Notes: generated by a model not told the origin, from the sequence alone. Shown: positions 35,001-42,676, counted from the stretch's first letter. The stretch is DNA of 64,000 nt from Abyssalbus ytuae (GCF_022807975.1 NZ_CP094358.1:2046001-2110000); one strand, 5' to 3'. Translations and numbers: made by a program.

Positions 35001-35435
35001 AGGTTAGTTTCTAAATATGGCAACAAACTTAAATTGAATAAAACCCAAAAAGAAGAGTTTACTGAAATGCCTGTAGATGTAAGGGTTGTAATTGATTGGA
35101 ATCATAATGATACCGATATTGACCTTTGGGTAATAGACCCTGAGGAAGAAAAAGCATATTACAGTAACCCGGAAACAAAAATCGGAGGAAGAATGTCGGA
35201 AGATCTGACCGAGGGTTACGGGCCTGAAGAATTTATGCTAAAGAATGCTATAAAAGGTAATTATAAAGTGATGGTAGATTATTATTCTGATAATGTTCAA
35301 AAAATCTCAGGACCGACGATATTAAAAGTTACTATGTTTACTAATTATGGCAGAAGTACGGAAACCAAAAAAACAATTACCGTAAGGCTGGATAAAGAAG
35401 AGGATGAAATTGAAGTAGGTAATTTCAAAATATAG
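32013..35435 (+). CDS. VIT/vWA protein with SusC-like plug, TPR and DUF2135 parts
   Basis: 1140 residues with a signal peptide (MKKIILFFFIALNTANFFSQ). In order: VIT domain (about 25-150, LVFPLGEGQTVSKFAMDING); vWA-like domain (about 256-400) with a DTSSS metal-site motif; a charged coiled segment (about 535-590); a carboxypeptidase-regulatory domain typical of SusC starts (about 633-717, GQPLSGVNVLVSGTTTGTLTD, VVIVGYE); a TonB-plug-like piece (about 720-816, LYIIDGVIS, KLYGSQASGGLMIITTKKG) with no barrel after it; TPR-like repeats (about 890-985); and a C-terminal DUF2135/YfaP domain (about 1021-1130, VVIDWNHNDTDIDLWVIDP). It is exported, probably to the cell surface or periplasm. The terminator follows 46 bp after its stop. 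The combination looks like a chimera; function unknown. Confidence 0.85.
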   Translation: MKKIILFFFIALNTANFFSQETPKVVLKDSTSLRLTHLKIKVEITGNFATTTYDMKFFNEPDRTLEGELVFPLGEGQTVSKFAMDINGKLRDAVVVEKELARVAFESTVRQNIDPALLEKVQGNNYKARVYPILPHSYKHIVITYEQELFTTGNFQTYELPLGFNEKLDEFSVQMVVNGEEHLPIIKGKDHKNFFFTKKDNYFSAEVAKQNFVPINPITVQIPNPVNTQTIITYNDYFYLHQALKPGSRLKTKPRKITLLWDTSSSLKHRNLEEELKLLGNYFRYLQNVQVQFIAFSNAIHKNEIMEVSKGEWKEIEQLIRNTVYDGGTSLDLFKELKIKSDETLLFTDGLDNLGSFTSYNNSALYTINSTVSANHENLKNIANRSGGNYINLVRLNYTDALRILKQETYRFLGIEQNDKITEVYPGKNTNVTTDFSLAGRFSGKTSINLLFGYQGKVTERITVAVKNTLETKQAKRLWAKKKLQFLNEDKKNNKEAIINHALQYHLISDYTSMLILDRVEDYVRYRIEPPLEFMEEYKEQLEEIADNKADREADLNERKEWLYEDYANIREWYNTKFPKKEAKKEKKVQTSNVNSTEPQTENIEPPQDNVETASQRTNPITETRVVVTDSTKRIIRGIIVDNEGQPLSGVNVLVSGTTTGTLTDFDGNFEINATGNDELVFSYIGFGTKSQVVGNSNTMNVSLEEDTQHLDEVVIVGYEVTKQASITGSVTSIVHESLAGRVSGIQVTGAAGSASSVSLKETTPLYIIDGVISKENPLEKFTSEEIENIQVYNAENGTKLYGSQASGGLMIITTKKGKETHREAIDELEEKIADRIELKSWNPETPYIKILQQAKTTGEAYKKYLEIKDEYSNSPSFYLDVADFFDRKKSSQLAITILTNLMETELDNYELMKALAYKLEYFKQYNLAVIVYNKVLELRPEEPQSYRDLALAYEQAGEYQKSFDLLYKIYSCQLLEKDEDERFYGIEHIAFVELTRLVSKYGNKLKLNKTQKEEFTEMPVDVRVVIDWNHNDTDIDLWVIDPEEEKAYYSNPETKIGGRMSEDLTEGYGPEEFMLKNAIKGNYKVMVDYYSDNVQKISGPTILKVTMFTNYGRSTETKKTITVRLDKEEDEIEVGNFKI

Positions 35436-35481
35436 TTTTGTTTAATTTAATGAATGGAATAGGCATCTAAAGTTTACCAAG

Positions 35482-35510
35482 GACTCCTTTTACCAAAAAG
35501 GAGTCTTTTT
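35482..35510 (+). terminator. Intrinsic terminator of the VIT gene
   Basis: A perfect 10-bp stem (GACTCCTTTT 35482-35491 with AAAAGGAGTC 35496-35505), a 4-base loop ACCA and a T5 tail. It lies 46 bp after the stop codon. Confidence 0.93.
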
Positions 35511-35746
35511 GTATAAGAATGTTTGACCCAAAAAGAAAGCCTCCCGGTGTTTCGAAAGGCCTGATTTTACCGGTAGTCCCACCCAGGATTCATGAATTGT
35601 TAGCTATTGGATATTATACTATTTTATTTTCAAATTTATTTCTCCAAGTTTCAGAAGCATCTGTACTTTTAGGATTTGAATGATTTATTACACTAAAAAC
35701 AGAATTAATATCGATTTGAAATTCAAGCCTACTATAGGGACGCTAC

Positions 35747-35992
35747 ATGAAAGCTAAACGCTCTAGTACGGTAAAGCCTGTTTTTGGGATCTTAACCCAG
35801 TTTATGGGGCTTCGAAAAGTAAACACTATAGGCCTCAGGCAGGCCAATAAGTGTATGCATCTCTCTGCTATAGCCTATAACCTGAAGAAATACCTGAAAC
35901 ACATAGAAAAACACAGCAAAAGCGGTGCAGCAAGCCTGAAAGGTGATCGTTTTGTTTTAAAAGGACACTATCCCAAAAAGTGTGTAATTTAA
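35747..35992 (+). pseudogene. Transposase C-terminal remnant
   Basis: Open frame of 81 residues reading RSSTVKPVFGILTQFMGLRKVNTIGLRQANKCMHLSAIAYNLKKYLKHIEKHSK. This is the conserved C-terminal end of an IS1182-type DDE transposase (the R-x-x-TVEPVFG segment and the MGLR-x-x-N...A-x-x-LKK tail). An in-frame stop at 35735 and the missing catalytic part show it is a fragment. It reaches exactly to the left end of the IS256-family element. Confidence 0.8.
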
Positions 35993-36015
35993 AAATACGA
36001 GGGTCAGGTTTTTAG

Positions 36016-37212
36016 TTACAGCTTGACCCTATCTTCAAATAAAGTTAAGAACAGGTTAAGGATCACTCCCCAATTTCGAATAGGCTGTGTCCACTTTTTG
36101 GTGGCTTCCCTTAAGGCCAAATATACGGATTTCATCACAGCTTCATCGGTTGGAAATGAGAGTTTGTTTTTGGTGTATTTTCTAATTTTTCCATTGAGGT
36201 TTTCAATCAGGTTGGTGGTGTAAATGATTTTTCTAATCTCCACCGGAAAGTCGAAGAAGGCGGTAAGCTCTTCCCAATGTTCCCTCCAGCTTTTGACCGC
36301 ATAGGCATACTTGGACTCCCAACGTGTAGCAAAATCCTCCAAAGCAGCCTTGGCTGCCTGCTTGTTAGGGGCATTGTAAATATGCTTCATATCAGCTGTA
36401 AAATCCTTTTTATCTTTCCAGACCACATACCGTGAAGCATTGCGTATTTGGTGTACCACACAAACCTGGGTCGTGGATTGCGGGAAAACGTTCTTGATGG
36501 TTTCAGTAAAGCCGTTTAAATTGTCAGTAGCCGTAATGAGGATATCTTCTACACCCCGGGCCTTGATATCGGTCAGCACATGCATCCAGAAGGCAGCTGA
36601 TTCATTTTTGCCCAACCATAAGCCCAGGACTTCTTTGATCCCATCCTGACGAAGTCCCACCGCCATATAAACAGTTTTGTTGATCACTTTGGAATTTTCC
36701 CGAACCTTGAAAACAATCCCGTCCATCCAGACAATCATGTAGAGCGATTCCAGGGGACGGTTCTGCCAGGCAACAATATCATTGCTTACCTTTTCGGTGA
36801 TCCGGGAGATGGTCGAGGTTGACACATCAAAATTATAAACCTCACGGATCTGCTCTTCGATATCGCTATTGCTCATCCCTTTGGCATAAAGCGAGACAAT
36901 GACATTTTCCAATCCATCGACCATATTACCCCGTTTGGGTACGATCATGGGGTTGAAGGAAGCTTCCCTGTCCCGGGGAACCTTAATCTGGGATTCCCCA
37001 AAACTGGTCTTCACTTTCTTTTCACCATACCCGTTGCGGGCATTGGATGTATCGGATTTTTGATGCTTGTCATAGCCTAAATGACCATCTAATTCACCTT
37101 CAAGCATTTTTTCGATCCCTCGCTTTTGGAGGGCTTTTAGAAAACTGTTCAGTTCTTCTCCTGTTTTGAACTGTTTTAGAAATTCATCATTAAATAAATC
37201 TTCTTTTTTCAT
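36016..37212 (-). CDS. IS256 family transposase
   Basis: 398 residues, full length. The family signature is present: [10 protein letters not shown] near the start, [68 protein letters not shown] (first catalytic Asp region), the conserved [31 protein letters not shown] (second Asp region) and [37 protein letters not shown] (Glu region). No frame break, so it should be active. Confidence 0.95.
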   Translation of the reverse strand: MKKEDLFNDEFLKQFKTGEELNSFLKALQKRGIEKMLEGELDGHLGYDKHQKSDTSNARNGYGEKKVKTSFGESQIKVPRDREASFNPMIVPKRGNMVDGLENVIVSLYAKGMSNSDIEEQIREVYNFDVSTSTISRITEKVSNDIVAWQNRPLESLYMIVWMDGIVFKVRENSKVINKTVYMAVGLRQDGIKEVLGLWLGKNESAAFWMHVLTDIKARGVEDILITATDNLNGFTETIKNVFPQSTTQVCVVHQIRNASRYVVWKDKKDFTADMKHIYNAPNKQAAKAALEDFATRWESKYAYAVKSWREHWEELTAFFDFPVEIRKIIYTTNLIENLNGKIRKYTKNKLSFPTDEAVMKSVYLALREATKKWTQPIRNWGVILNLFLTLFEDRVKL

Positions 37213-37239
37213 CCTGTGTAAAATTTAAAGTTAAACAAA

Positions 37240-37271
37240 AAAATAACGGGGGTCATGACCCCCGTTATTTT
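37240..37271. terminator. Perfect 32-bp palindrome, likely bidirectional terminator
   Basis: The 32 bases around TCATGA are exactly self-complementary (AATAACGGGGGTCA / TGACCCCCGTTATT). A-rich sequence lies on one side and T-rich on the other, so a hairpin with a T-rich tail forms in both directions. It sits 28 bp upstream of the transposase start, inside the element's right end. A plausible role is to stop outside transcription from driving the transposase. Confidence 0.65.
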
Positions 37272-37375
37272 CTATTTACACAGTTTATAGGATACTACTT
37301 TTAAAAGTAATTATACGTCAAATTTTAAGCGTTTCTAACTCCCTTTGTTTAGGGTTGTAAGTAAATTAACATGTA

Positions 37376-37399
37376 AAATAAAAGCCCTAAAATGGGCTT
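37376..37399 (-). terminator. Terminator behind the PIN gene
   Basis: On the minus strand AAGCCC-attttA-GGGCTT (37382-37399) followed by TTATTTTAC forms an intrinsic terminator 52 bp past the PIN stop. Confidence 0.8.
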
Positions 37400-37450
37400 A
37401 AATGCATCGTGTATTCTTAAAATTAGTGGCTTGTGCAACGGTTACCCGTG

Positions 37451-37966
37451 TTACCCAACGTATTTTTCATCTTTCCAATTCTCAATTCTCTTTTCGATTT
37501 CTTTTTTAGGTAGTCTATTATTTAAAAGGGATAATTTTTCTATTTTATATATTGCGAGAGTAAAACTAATTAATCCCTGTTTTAATAACTCATCAAATAT
37601 GAATATAATACCTCTAACTTCGATCCCTTCTTTTGTGGCCTGTTTTCTTAACTTACCATCACCAGTTAATAAAGCACCAGATAATTTTTTACTGTAGTAC
37701 CAAACTGAACAGTCCTCAAAACTTAATCCACTACTATTCTCAAGGATATTTGTTATTCCCTGAAAATCTAAAGCATCTTCAGTCTCAATTATCTTTAATT
37801 TACCACTTTTTATTAGTTTAGAAACAGGTTTTTGTTGTTCATCATTTAGTTCCTCTATTACAAAATCTGTTGTATGTAAATCAAAATTTATTTTAGCAAA
37901 AACTTGAATAAGTTCAAGTTTAGCCAGATCAATTAAAATGTTAGCATCATTTATTACAATTTTCAT
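37451..37966 (-). CDS. PIN-like domain protein, putative toxin
   Basis: 171 residues. The start MKIVINDANILIDLAKLEL has the first PIN Asp (D7), ELNDEQ supplies an acidic site, LSFEDCSVWYYSKKLSGALLTGDGKLRKQATKEGIEVRG has the second and third acidic positions of a PIN nuclease. It is 10 bp behind the XRE/ImmA gene. The pair XRE-ImmA plus PIN-like is a known toxin-antitoxin-like arrangement in which the PIN protein is the suspected RNase. Its stop codon is part of the inverted repeat at 37450-37459. Confidence 0.8.
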   Translation of the reverse strand: MKIVINDANILIDLAKLELIQVFAKINFDLHTTDFVIEELNDEQQKPVSKLIKSGKLKIIETEDALDFQGITNILENSSGLSFEDCSVWYYSKKLSGALLTGDGKLRKQATKEGIEVRGIIFIFDELLKQGLISFTLAIYKIEKLSLLNNRLPKKEIEKRIENWKDEKYVG

Positions 37967-37976
37967 AATCTAGATG

Positions 37977-39023
37977 CTATATTAAAGAACTTTCTTTAAT
38001 GGATTCTATATTCTTATTTAATAGAGAAGAGGCCTTACTAAATGATATTTTTTCCTGGGCTAATGCCCTATATACAAGTTGCTCAAACCTGTTAGAATTT
38101 TCAGGAGTTTCAAATCTGGTCATATTAACTTCTCTTTCTAAAGAAGGATTGAATCTAATTTTTTTATAAAAATCAGTATGACGTTGTTTAGATAATATTC
38201 CCGAATCAACAAGTCGATATACAATTGCTGGAATACTCATCCCATATTTTTTTTGAGTAGATATTAATTCAGTTAGAGTTATATGGTCTCTTTTACCTCC
38301 AAATTCTTTAATTACTATTTTTTTTGGAAACAAGAATTCCGCCGCGAATTTATTGCAGAAGTTTTCTTCTTGTTTTACATTACATTCGGGTATATTAAGA
38401 AGTAAGTGACCTAATTCGTGAAGTAAAGTAAATCGCTTTCTTTCAACCGGAAAATTTCCATTAACAACTATTACCGGGAACTTATCATTAACGTAAGTTG
38501 CCATTCCATCAAACTTATCGTCCACGTCAAAAAGTTCAATCACTTTAATTTCTTTATCTTCTAATAGTTGGATTATGTTGTGTATTGGGTCAATTCCAAT
38601 ATTCCATTCATTTCTTAATTTTAAAACAACTTTTTCAACATCCTCTATACTATTTATTTTACTATCTTGTATTATATTTTTAAAAGTGTAATCAATAGAT
38701 AATGAGTCCTCAATCCAGAGATAATTTTCAAGATTAATCTTGATTAGTTCTTTTAAAGAACTTTGCTTTTTCATTGAAAAAGTTGACTTCTTTCTGAAAT
38801 TAATTTCGCCAAGTTCAATTTGGAAAGAACTAAAAAAATAATCTATTTTTAAACCAAAAAGTTTAGATAACTTTATAAATTTTGAACTAGTTGGTATTGC
38901 ATCACCATTTTCGTATTTACTAATCATTTGCTTTGAAACACCTATTTCATCGGCAACATTTTGTTGAGATAAACACTTTAAAACGCGTGCATTTTTGATT
39001 CTATTTGCTACAAGATTTTCCAT
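37977..39023 (-). CDS. XRE family regulator with ImmA/IrrE metallopeptidase domain
   Basis: 348 residues. N-terminal XRE helix-turn-helix (NRIKNARVLKCLSQQNVADEIGVSKQMISKYENGDAIPTSS), a middle linker, and a zinc-peptidase of the ImmA/IrrE type from about 170 with HELGHLLL in RKRFTLLHELGHLLLN and the third ligand in ENFCNKFAAEFLFP. Such proteins repress their own operon and cleave a repressor or antitoxin on a signal. It precedes the PIN gene by 10 bp, so it is probably the antitoxin/regulator part of the pair. Confidence 0.88.
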   Translation of the reverse strand: MENLVANRIKNARVLKCLSQQNVADEIGVSKQMISKYENGDAIPTSSKFIKLSKLFGLKIDYFFSSFQIELGEINFRKKSTFSMKKQSSLKELIKINLENYLWIEDSLSIDYTFKNIIQDSKINSIEDVEKVVLKLRNEWNIGIDPIHNIIQLLEDKEIKVIELFDVDDKFDGMATYVNDKFPVIVVNGNFPVERKRFTLLHELGHLLLNIPECNVKQEENFCNKFAAEFLFPKKIVIKEFGGKRDHITLTELISTQKKYGMSIPAIVYRLVDSGILSKQRHTDFYKKIRFNPSLEREVNMTRFETPENSNRFEQLVYRALAQEKISFSKASSLLNKNIESIKESSLI

Positions 39024-39106
39024 AATTCAATTCTAATTGGTTGACAAAATTACATAACTTTAATGATTTGTCAACTTAAAATCAAATTTTAGTACTTTTT
39101 TTATAT

Positions 39107-39235
39107 GTTGGGTAACGGCTAGTATAAGAATAGTAGCCGACTGCGTGGCACTTTCCTGTCAAGTTACAAGAAAGTTGAAGCGGGCTAAAACCCTTTAATT
39201 TACTGCTATTTCGGCTATTATTTTTATACATTGTT
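39107..39235. repeat. Imperfect long inverted repeat beside the toxin-antitoxin pair
   Basis: GTTGGGTAAC (39107-39116) is the exact reverse complement of GTTACCCAAC at 37450-37459 on the far side of the pair, so the two-gene module is bracketed. In addition, 39114-39139 (AACGGCTAGTATAAGAATAG...) pairs imperfectly with 39212-39235 (CGGCTATTATTTTTATAC...). The spacer includes GCGTGGCACTTTCC, which resembles the core of integron attC sites. Orientation does not fit a normal cassette. No gene lies in 39024-39247. Confidence 0.45.
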
Positions 39236-39247
39236 ATGGGCTGAATT

Positions 39248-39673
39248 TTATTCAATCAAACTTTCAATCTTTCCCCTTAATTCAGCTATCTTTTCTTCAG
39301 TAATCGATTCATTTTTATGTTGATACATTATGTTCAATGGTTTTAAGTCTTTTCTAGGAGGTGTTGGTATTCCAAGAAAGTCTTCCAAATCTTTGTCAAA
39401 CAAATCAATGTTAACAGTATATGTATTTTTACAGTTCTCAATAAATTCGTTTACTATTTGTTGAGTTTCATTTTCATCACTATCCATTAAAATTGAATGC
39501 TTTATTCCAAGACTAGCAAATAAGTTCATAAAGCGATGAATATTAAATTTCCCCAATGAGTCCAGTATATATAAGTGCCTATCTTTTAAATCAATCCATT
39601 CGTTATTTAATAAATAGTCAAGAAATACTTTCTCACTGGCACCCTCACATATAATAACCTGTTTTGCTAGATG
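39248..39673 (-). pseudogene. OLD-family TOPRIM fragment
   Basis: On the minus strand the frame is open from 39673: HLAKQVIICEGASEKVFLDYLL then NNEWIDLKDRHLYILDSLGKFN and RFMNLFASLGIKHSILMDSDEN. This is the TOPRIM domain of an OLD-type nuclease, with the EGxSE glutamate and the DxD pair. The ATPase half is missing; upstream of 39673 a stop and then a different gene begin. So only the C-terminal third survives. OLD proteins are anti-phage nucleases. Confidence 0.75.
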
Positions 39674-40283
39674 TTATAAAAGATTAAGCTTTGTCACACT
39701 CACCTTTTTAAATAAGGTGAGTGATGAACAAGCCGTTAACTTACTTAGAAAGTTTGTGGATAATGCTAAAAAGCGTAGCGATGATTTCCAATATGTCTGG
39801 GTTGCAGAGCGCCAAACAAAAAACGATGAATTTAAGGGAAATGTACATTTTCACATGATAACCAACAAATACTGGAAAATTGACAAATGGTGGAACTATT
39901 GGATAAACTTGCAAAAAAAGAATGGGGTACTTCCTAGAGATGAAAGCTTTAAACCCTCATCGGCTTTTGATGTAAAGCAATTAAACTCTAACAACATTAG
40001 GTCTATAGCCTCTTATGTTACCAAATATGTAACAAAGAACGATGCGAAATTTAAATGCCAAGTTTGGAATTGCTCAAAACGAGTTTCAGAATTATACACC
40101 GATTTTTACACGACAACTGAGTTTACAGACCAATTTAAACGCATGAATGCGGTTTTAAAAGAAATAAAAAACACAGACCGTAAAAGCCCTGTGGTAAATG
40201 TTAAAATGATTGACTTAAATAGAAATACTTTACCGATGTATAAAAGGCTTGATGTTATGAACAGTAAAATTATTGAATCTTAA
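39669..40283 (+). pseudogene. Rolling-circle replication initiator, 5'-truncated
   Basis: The frame can be read from about 39669 (YKRLSFVTLTFLNKVSDEQA...), upstream of the GTG at 39717, so VTLTF is probably motif I of a HUH Rep. Motif II is NVHFHMI. The catalytic tyrosines of motif III are in SIASYVTKYVTK. The rest is 190 residues ending MYKRLDVMNSKIIES. The N-terminal part of the gene is missing at the junction with the OLD fragment. Rep proteins of this type start rolling-circle replication of plasmids or phages; here it is a relic of such an element. Confidence 0.75.
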
Positions 40284-40297
40284 ACTAAGTTTAAAAA

Positions 40298-40852
40298 CTA
40301 TGCTAATCTATGATATGGAGTATCATTTAATAAAGCTTTTAACTCCTCTATTTTGTCATTGATAGAATTCACTTCAAAGTTACAGTATGCTGAATCGTAT
40401 TCATCTTCACAAAAGTCCATTAATTTCACAAATATCTCAACATCATTCTCATAGACTACATCCGAATGGGATTGGTTATTAGGTTTACCAATTGGAGCAG
40501 GGTCTCCGTTAAATTTTGGAGTATGAATAACATCTTCTATTTTTTCTATTGAACGTAAAAATGAAACAGGATATTTGAAAATTTTATATGCGGTATGATT
40601 CTGAAAAGTCCCTTTCTCTTGATTTTTTGTAAGAGCTATTAAAATATAGTTTTTTTCAACATCAATGTATTTACTCCAATTAACAGACAAGCCTTCCTCA
40701 TTTTTCCTCAATTGAAAATGCGTTTCATTTGGAAATCTTCGTCTTTTGCCATTTGGACCTTCTCTATCTCTTGGCGTTACTTGTCTAAAAACAAAATCCT
40801 CATCAGGGATAAGCTCAGTTTTAAATGACATTAAATCAAGTTTTTCATCCAA
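40298..40852 (-). CDS. Protein of unknown function, third of a three-gene operon
   Basis: 184 residues, no signal peptide or membrane helix. Features: DFVFRQVTPRDREGPNGKRRRFPNETHFQLRK then EEGLSVNWSKY; VIHTPKFNGDPAPIGKPNNQSHSDVVYE. The R-x-V-x-P...F...GLSVNW pattern reminds me of small unnamed families in two-gene or three-gene operons, but this is a recollection without a check. It overlaps the middle gene by 22 bp, so its translation is probably coupled. Confidence 0.65.
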   Translation of the reverse strand: MDEKLDLMSFKTELIPDEDFVFRQVTPRDREGPNGKRRRFPNETHFQLRKNEEGLSVNWSKYIDVEKNYILIALTKNQEKGTFQNHTAYKIFKYPVSFLRSIEKIEDVIHTPKFNGDPAPIGKPNNQSHSDVVYENDVEIFVKLMDFCEDEYDSAYCNFEVNSINDKIEELKALLNDTPYHRLA

Positions 40853-41511
40853 TAGGCAAGATAATCAGAAACTTTACCAATAATTACGTTTCCTTTAATT
40901 GGTTCTTTATTTAATTTTAAATCCCCATAATAGCTTGCCAAATAAGTTCCCTCCTTATTTTTTTCAATATTGACTGCTAATCTAGCTTTTTCTGTCCTCC
41001 ATGACAAAAACATATCTCCATTCCTGCCCGGATTAATCTCTGGGGAATTAATAATAGTACCTAAATTATTAAATATAAAAACAGAATATTCAACAAGAAA
41101 ATTAATTGTTTTGAAATAAATATCCTGAGATATTGCAAGTGATTCTTCTCCGTCCCAATTATTGCTGAAACTTAATATTTCTTTTGAAAAATTAATTTCC
41201 TCATATATATCTTTTAACTCATAAGGGAGTAAATAGCTTGAGTCTAGAACTTTTAAATGCAGAAATTTCTTAGTTTCATTCCAATAGCATTTAGTTTGTC
41301 CAGAAAGAATTCTTGTGGAATTCTTTCTGGACAAAGCTGTAGTCAAGTTGATTTCATTATCAACTAAATAACCTGAATTAATTTTTGAATTTGGTTCAAT
41401 CCAAGAATGCAAATAAGCTTGTCCGTTAAAAATTTTAGACCTGTTGTAGTCATTAACATGAGAACAAAAATCTTTTGTTTTTAAATTTGCTGAGGTAAGT
41501 TCCATATGCAA
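40831..41511 (-). CDS. Protein of unknown function, second of a three-gene operon
   Basis: 226 residues. The central part reads FSNNWDGEESLAISQDIYFKTINFL, then PEINPGRNGDMFLSWRTEKARLAVNI, a pattern (N-N-W-D-G-E...PEI-x-P...DG-x-W) that recurs in a family of small bacterial proteins often found in short operons. No catalytic residues can be named. It overlaps the third gene by 22 bp and starts 2 bp after the first gene. Confidence 0.65.
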   Translation of the reverse strand: MHMELTSANLKTKDFCSHVNDYNRSKIFNGQAYLHSWIEPNSKINSGYLVDNEINLTTALSRKNSTRILSGQTKCYWNETKKFLHLKVLDSSYLLPYELKDIYEEINFSKEILSFSNNWDGEESLAISQDIYFKTINFLVEYSVFIFNNLGTIINSPEINPGRNGDMFLSWRTEKARLAVNIEKNKEGTYLASYYGDLKLNKEPIKGNVIIGKVSDYLAYWMKNLI

Positions 41512-41513
41512 TT

Positions 41514-42167
41514 TTATTCTGTTACTTCTATAAACTCAATATTGGAGTAATCAGATTTTATCTGAATGTCCTTATTAATTGCCCTATTAATAGTTTCTTT
41601 TAATTTCACTAAATCATTTGAATCTAAAGAAAAATAAAAACTTTCTGGTTCCGCGTTTCTACTTGATTCTATTTTTAATTTGTGAATTATAACCGCTTTG
41701 CGTCCTTCTAAATTTTCTTCAATGTCTTCTCCAAATAATAGCCTTATATCAGAAAAGATTCTGCTATTTCTGTAATTTAAGTCATTATCTGAAATTAGGT
41801 CAATAGCTTTGAAAGTACTTATTAGGTTCGTACTGTTGGCGAGAAGAATTTCAAGTTTACTTTTTGTATCAGAATGGTCTATTTCATCTTCTATATCTTC
41901 TGTCAATGAATCAGTAAGTTTATCTGAAATTTCCTCAATACCATATTCTGAGTATAGCAATATACTTCCAAAACTATAAATGGTTGTTGAAAGGCTTGAA
42001 ATGTCGGCTTGTTCAAACTTAGAATTTAGGAGAATTTCGAATTTTTCTGGTCCTGTTCCCGCAGGTATAGACATTACTATATCTCCTATTTTTTTAACAT
42101 CTTCCAAGGGTAAGCTTAGCATCTGTTTGAATCCAGGAATAAAATTTTCAGGTATTCTAAAGCTCAT
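41514..42167 (-). CDS. Protein of unknown function, first of a three-gene operon
   Basis: 217 residues, soluble, acidic. Leu/Ile/Ser-rich helical content (FKQMLSLPLEDVKKIGDIVMSIP, LTDSLTEDIEDEIDHSDTKSKLEILLANS) with a beta-rich end (FYFSLDSNDLVKLKETINRAINKDIQIKSDYSNIEFIEV). No family recognised. It is transcribed first, with its ATG 2 bp before the next gene's... stop-start junction, making a tight operon of three unknowns behind a 300-bp AT-rich spacer that ends at a tRNA gene. Confidence 0.65.
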   Translation of the reverse strand: MSFRIPENFIPGFKQMLSLPLEDVKKIGDIVMSIPAGTGPEKFEILLNSKFEQADISSLSTTIYSFGSILLYSEYGIEEISDKLTDSLTEDIEDEIDHSDTKSKLEILLANSTNLISTFKAIDLISDNDLNYRNSRIFSDIRLLFGEDIEENLEGRKAVIIHKLKIESSRNAEPESFYFSLDSNDLVKLKETINRAINKDIQIKSDYSNIEFIEVTE

Positions 42168-42177
42168 AATTAACTAA

Positions 42178-42423
42178 ATATATAAAAAAAATTAAATTCT
42201 CGCGGTAATTATAATAATTTTTGATTCAAAAGTAATCATTACACCTTATTGAAAAACTAAAGTTTTCATAAAATTTTCGCCCCAAATACTAAATATACTT
42301 AAACAAGTATATTAATAATTTTTAAATAAATCAATTTTTTCCTGTTGTAAAATTTTTCATTAAGAAAACTCATTAATAAATATTTAAAAAAAATCGTCCC
42401 CTCATTCGTCCCCTAAAAACAAA
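42178..42423. other. AT-rich spacer with a tandem 9-mer
   Basis: No gene is seen. TCGTCCCCT occurs twice at a 12-bp spacing (42394-42402 and 42406-42414), immediately left of the tRNA transcript's terminator. Such short direct repeats next to a tRNA can be arm sites of a lost integrase, but no integrase or duplicated tRNA end was found in the window. Confidence 0.4.
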
Positions 42424-42456
42424 AAAGCCCTGTAAACTTAACATTTACAAGGCTTT
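42424..42456 (-). terminator. Terminator of the tRNA transcript
   Basis: On the minus strand AAAGCCTTGTAAA pairs with TTTACAGGGCTTT (one mismatch in 13) and is followed by T-rich sequence (TTTTTTTG). It lies 15 bp past the 3' end of the tRNA. Confidence 0.8.
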
Positions 42457-42470
42457 ACAATCTTTAAAAG

Positions 42471-42544
42471 TGGTCCCACATGGGCTCGAACCATGGACCC
42501 CCTGATTATGAGTCAGGTGCTCTAACCAACTGAGCTATAGGACC
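42471..42544 (-). tRNA. tRNA with CAU anticodon (elongator Met, or Ile2)
   Basis: On the minus strand the cloverleaf is complete: acceptor GGTCCTA/TGGGACC (7 bp with one G-T pair), D-arm GCTCAGTTGGTTAGAGC, anticodon arm CCTGACTCATAATCAGG with CAT at 42510-42508, T-arm CATGGTTCGAGCCCATG. The G1-C72 pair rules out an initiator. CCA is not encoded. CAU is either elongator methionine or the lysidine-modified isoleucine tRNA; the body of the molecule does not settle this for me. It lies between the accessory region and rbfA. Confidence 0.9.
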
Positions 42545-42676
42545 CGCAAATTTTGGAGTGCAATATTAGTATATATTTTTCTTCTCTGCAAGTAATAAAT
42601 ACTTATTTATTAAAATACTTTTAAAAGTATTCTTATTCAAAAACAAAATAGCTTACTTTATATGATTGTAAACATG

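Larger units (their letters stand above)
35981..37282 (-). mobile_element. IS256-family insertion sequence, about 1.3 kb
   Basis: The transposase gene (36016-37212) is bracketed by imperfect inverted repeats of about 28 bp. The left end begins TGTGTAATTTAAAAATAC at 35981. The right end, read on the minus strand from 37282, begins TGTGTAAATAGAAAATAAC; both continue GGGTCA-like. I could not find a clear 8-9-bp target duplication. The right end carries the 32-bp palindrome listed separately. The element lies in a sequence that already held another transposase fragment. Confidence 0.75.

Noticed and set aside
35575..35610. A tRNA-like 3' end (GGTAGTCCCACCCAGGATTCATGAA)
   Set aside because: No cloverleaf can be built around it, and it is next to the IS remnant.
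39107..39235. A true integron attC site
   Set aside because: Palindrome and GTTGGGT core resemble attC, but the two gene-flanking cores face the wrong way for a cassette and no integrase is present.
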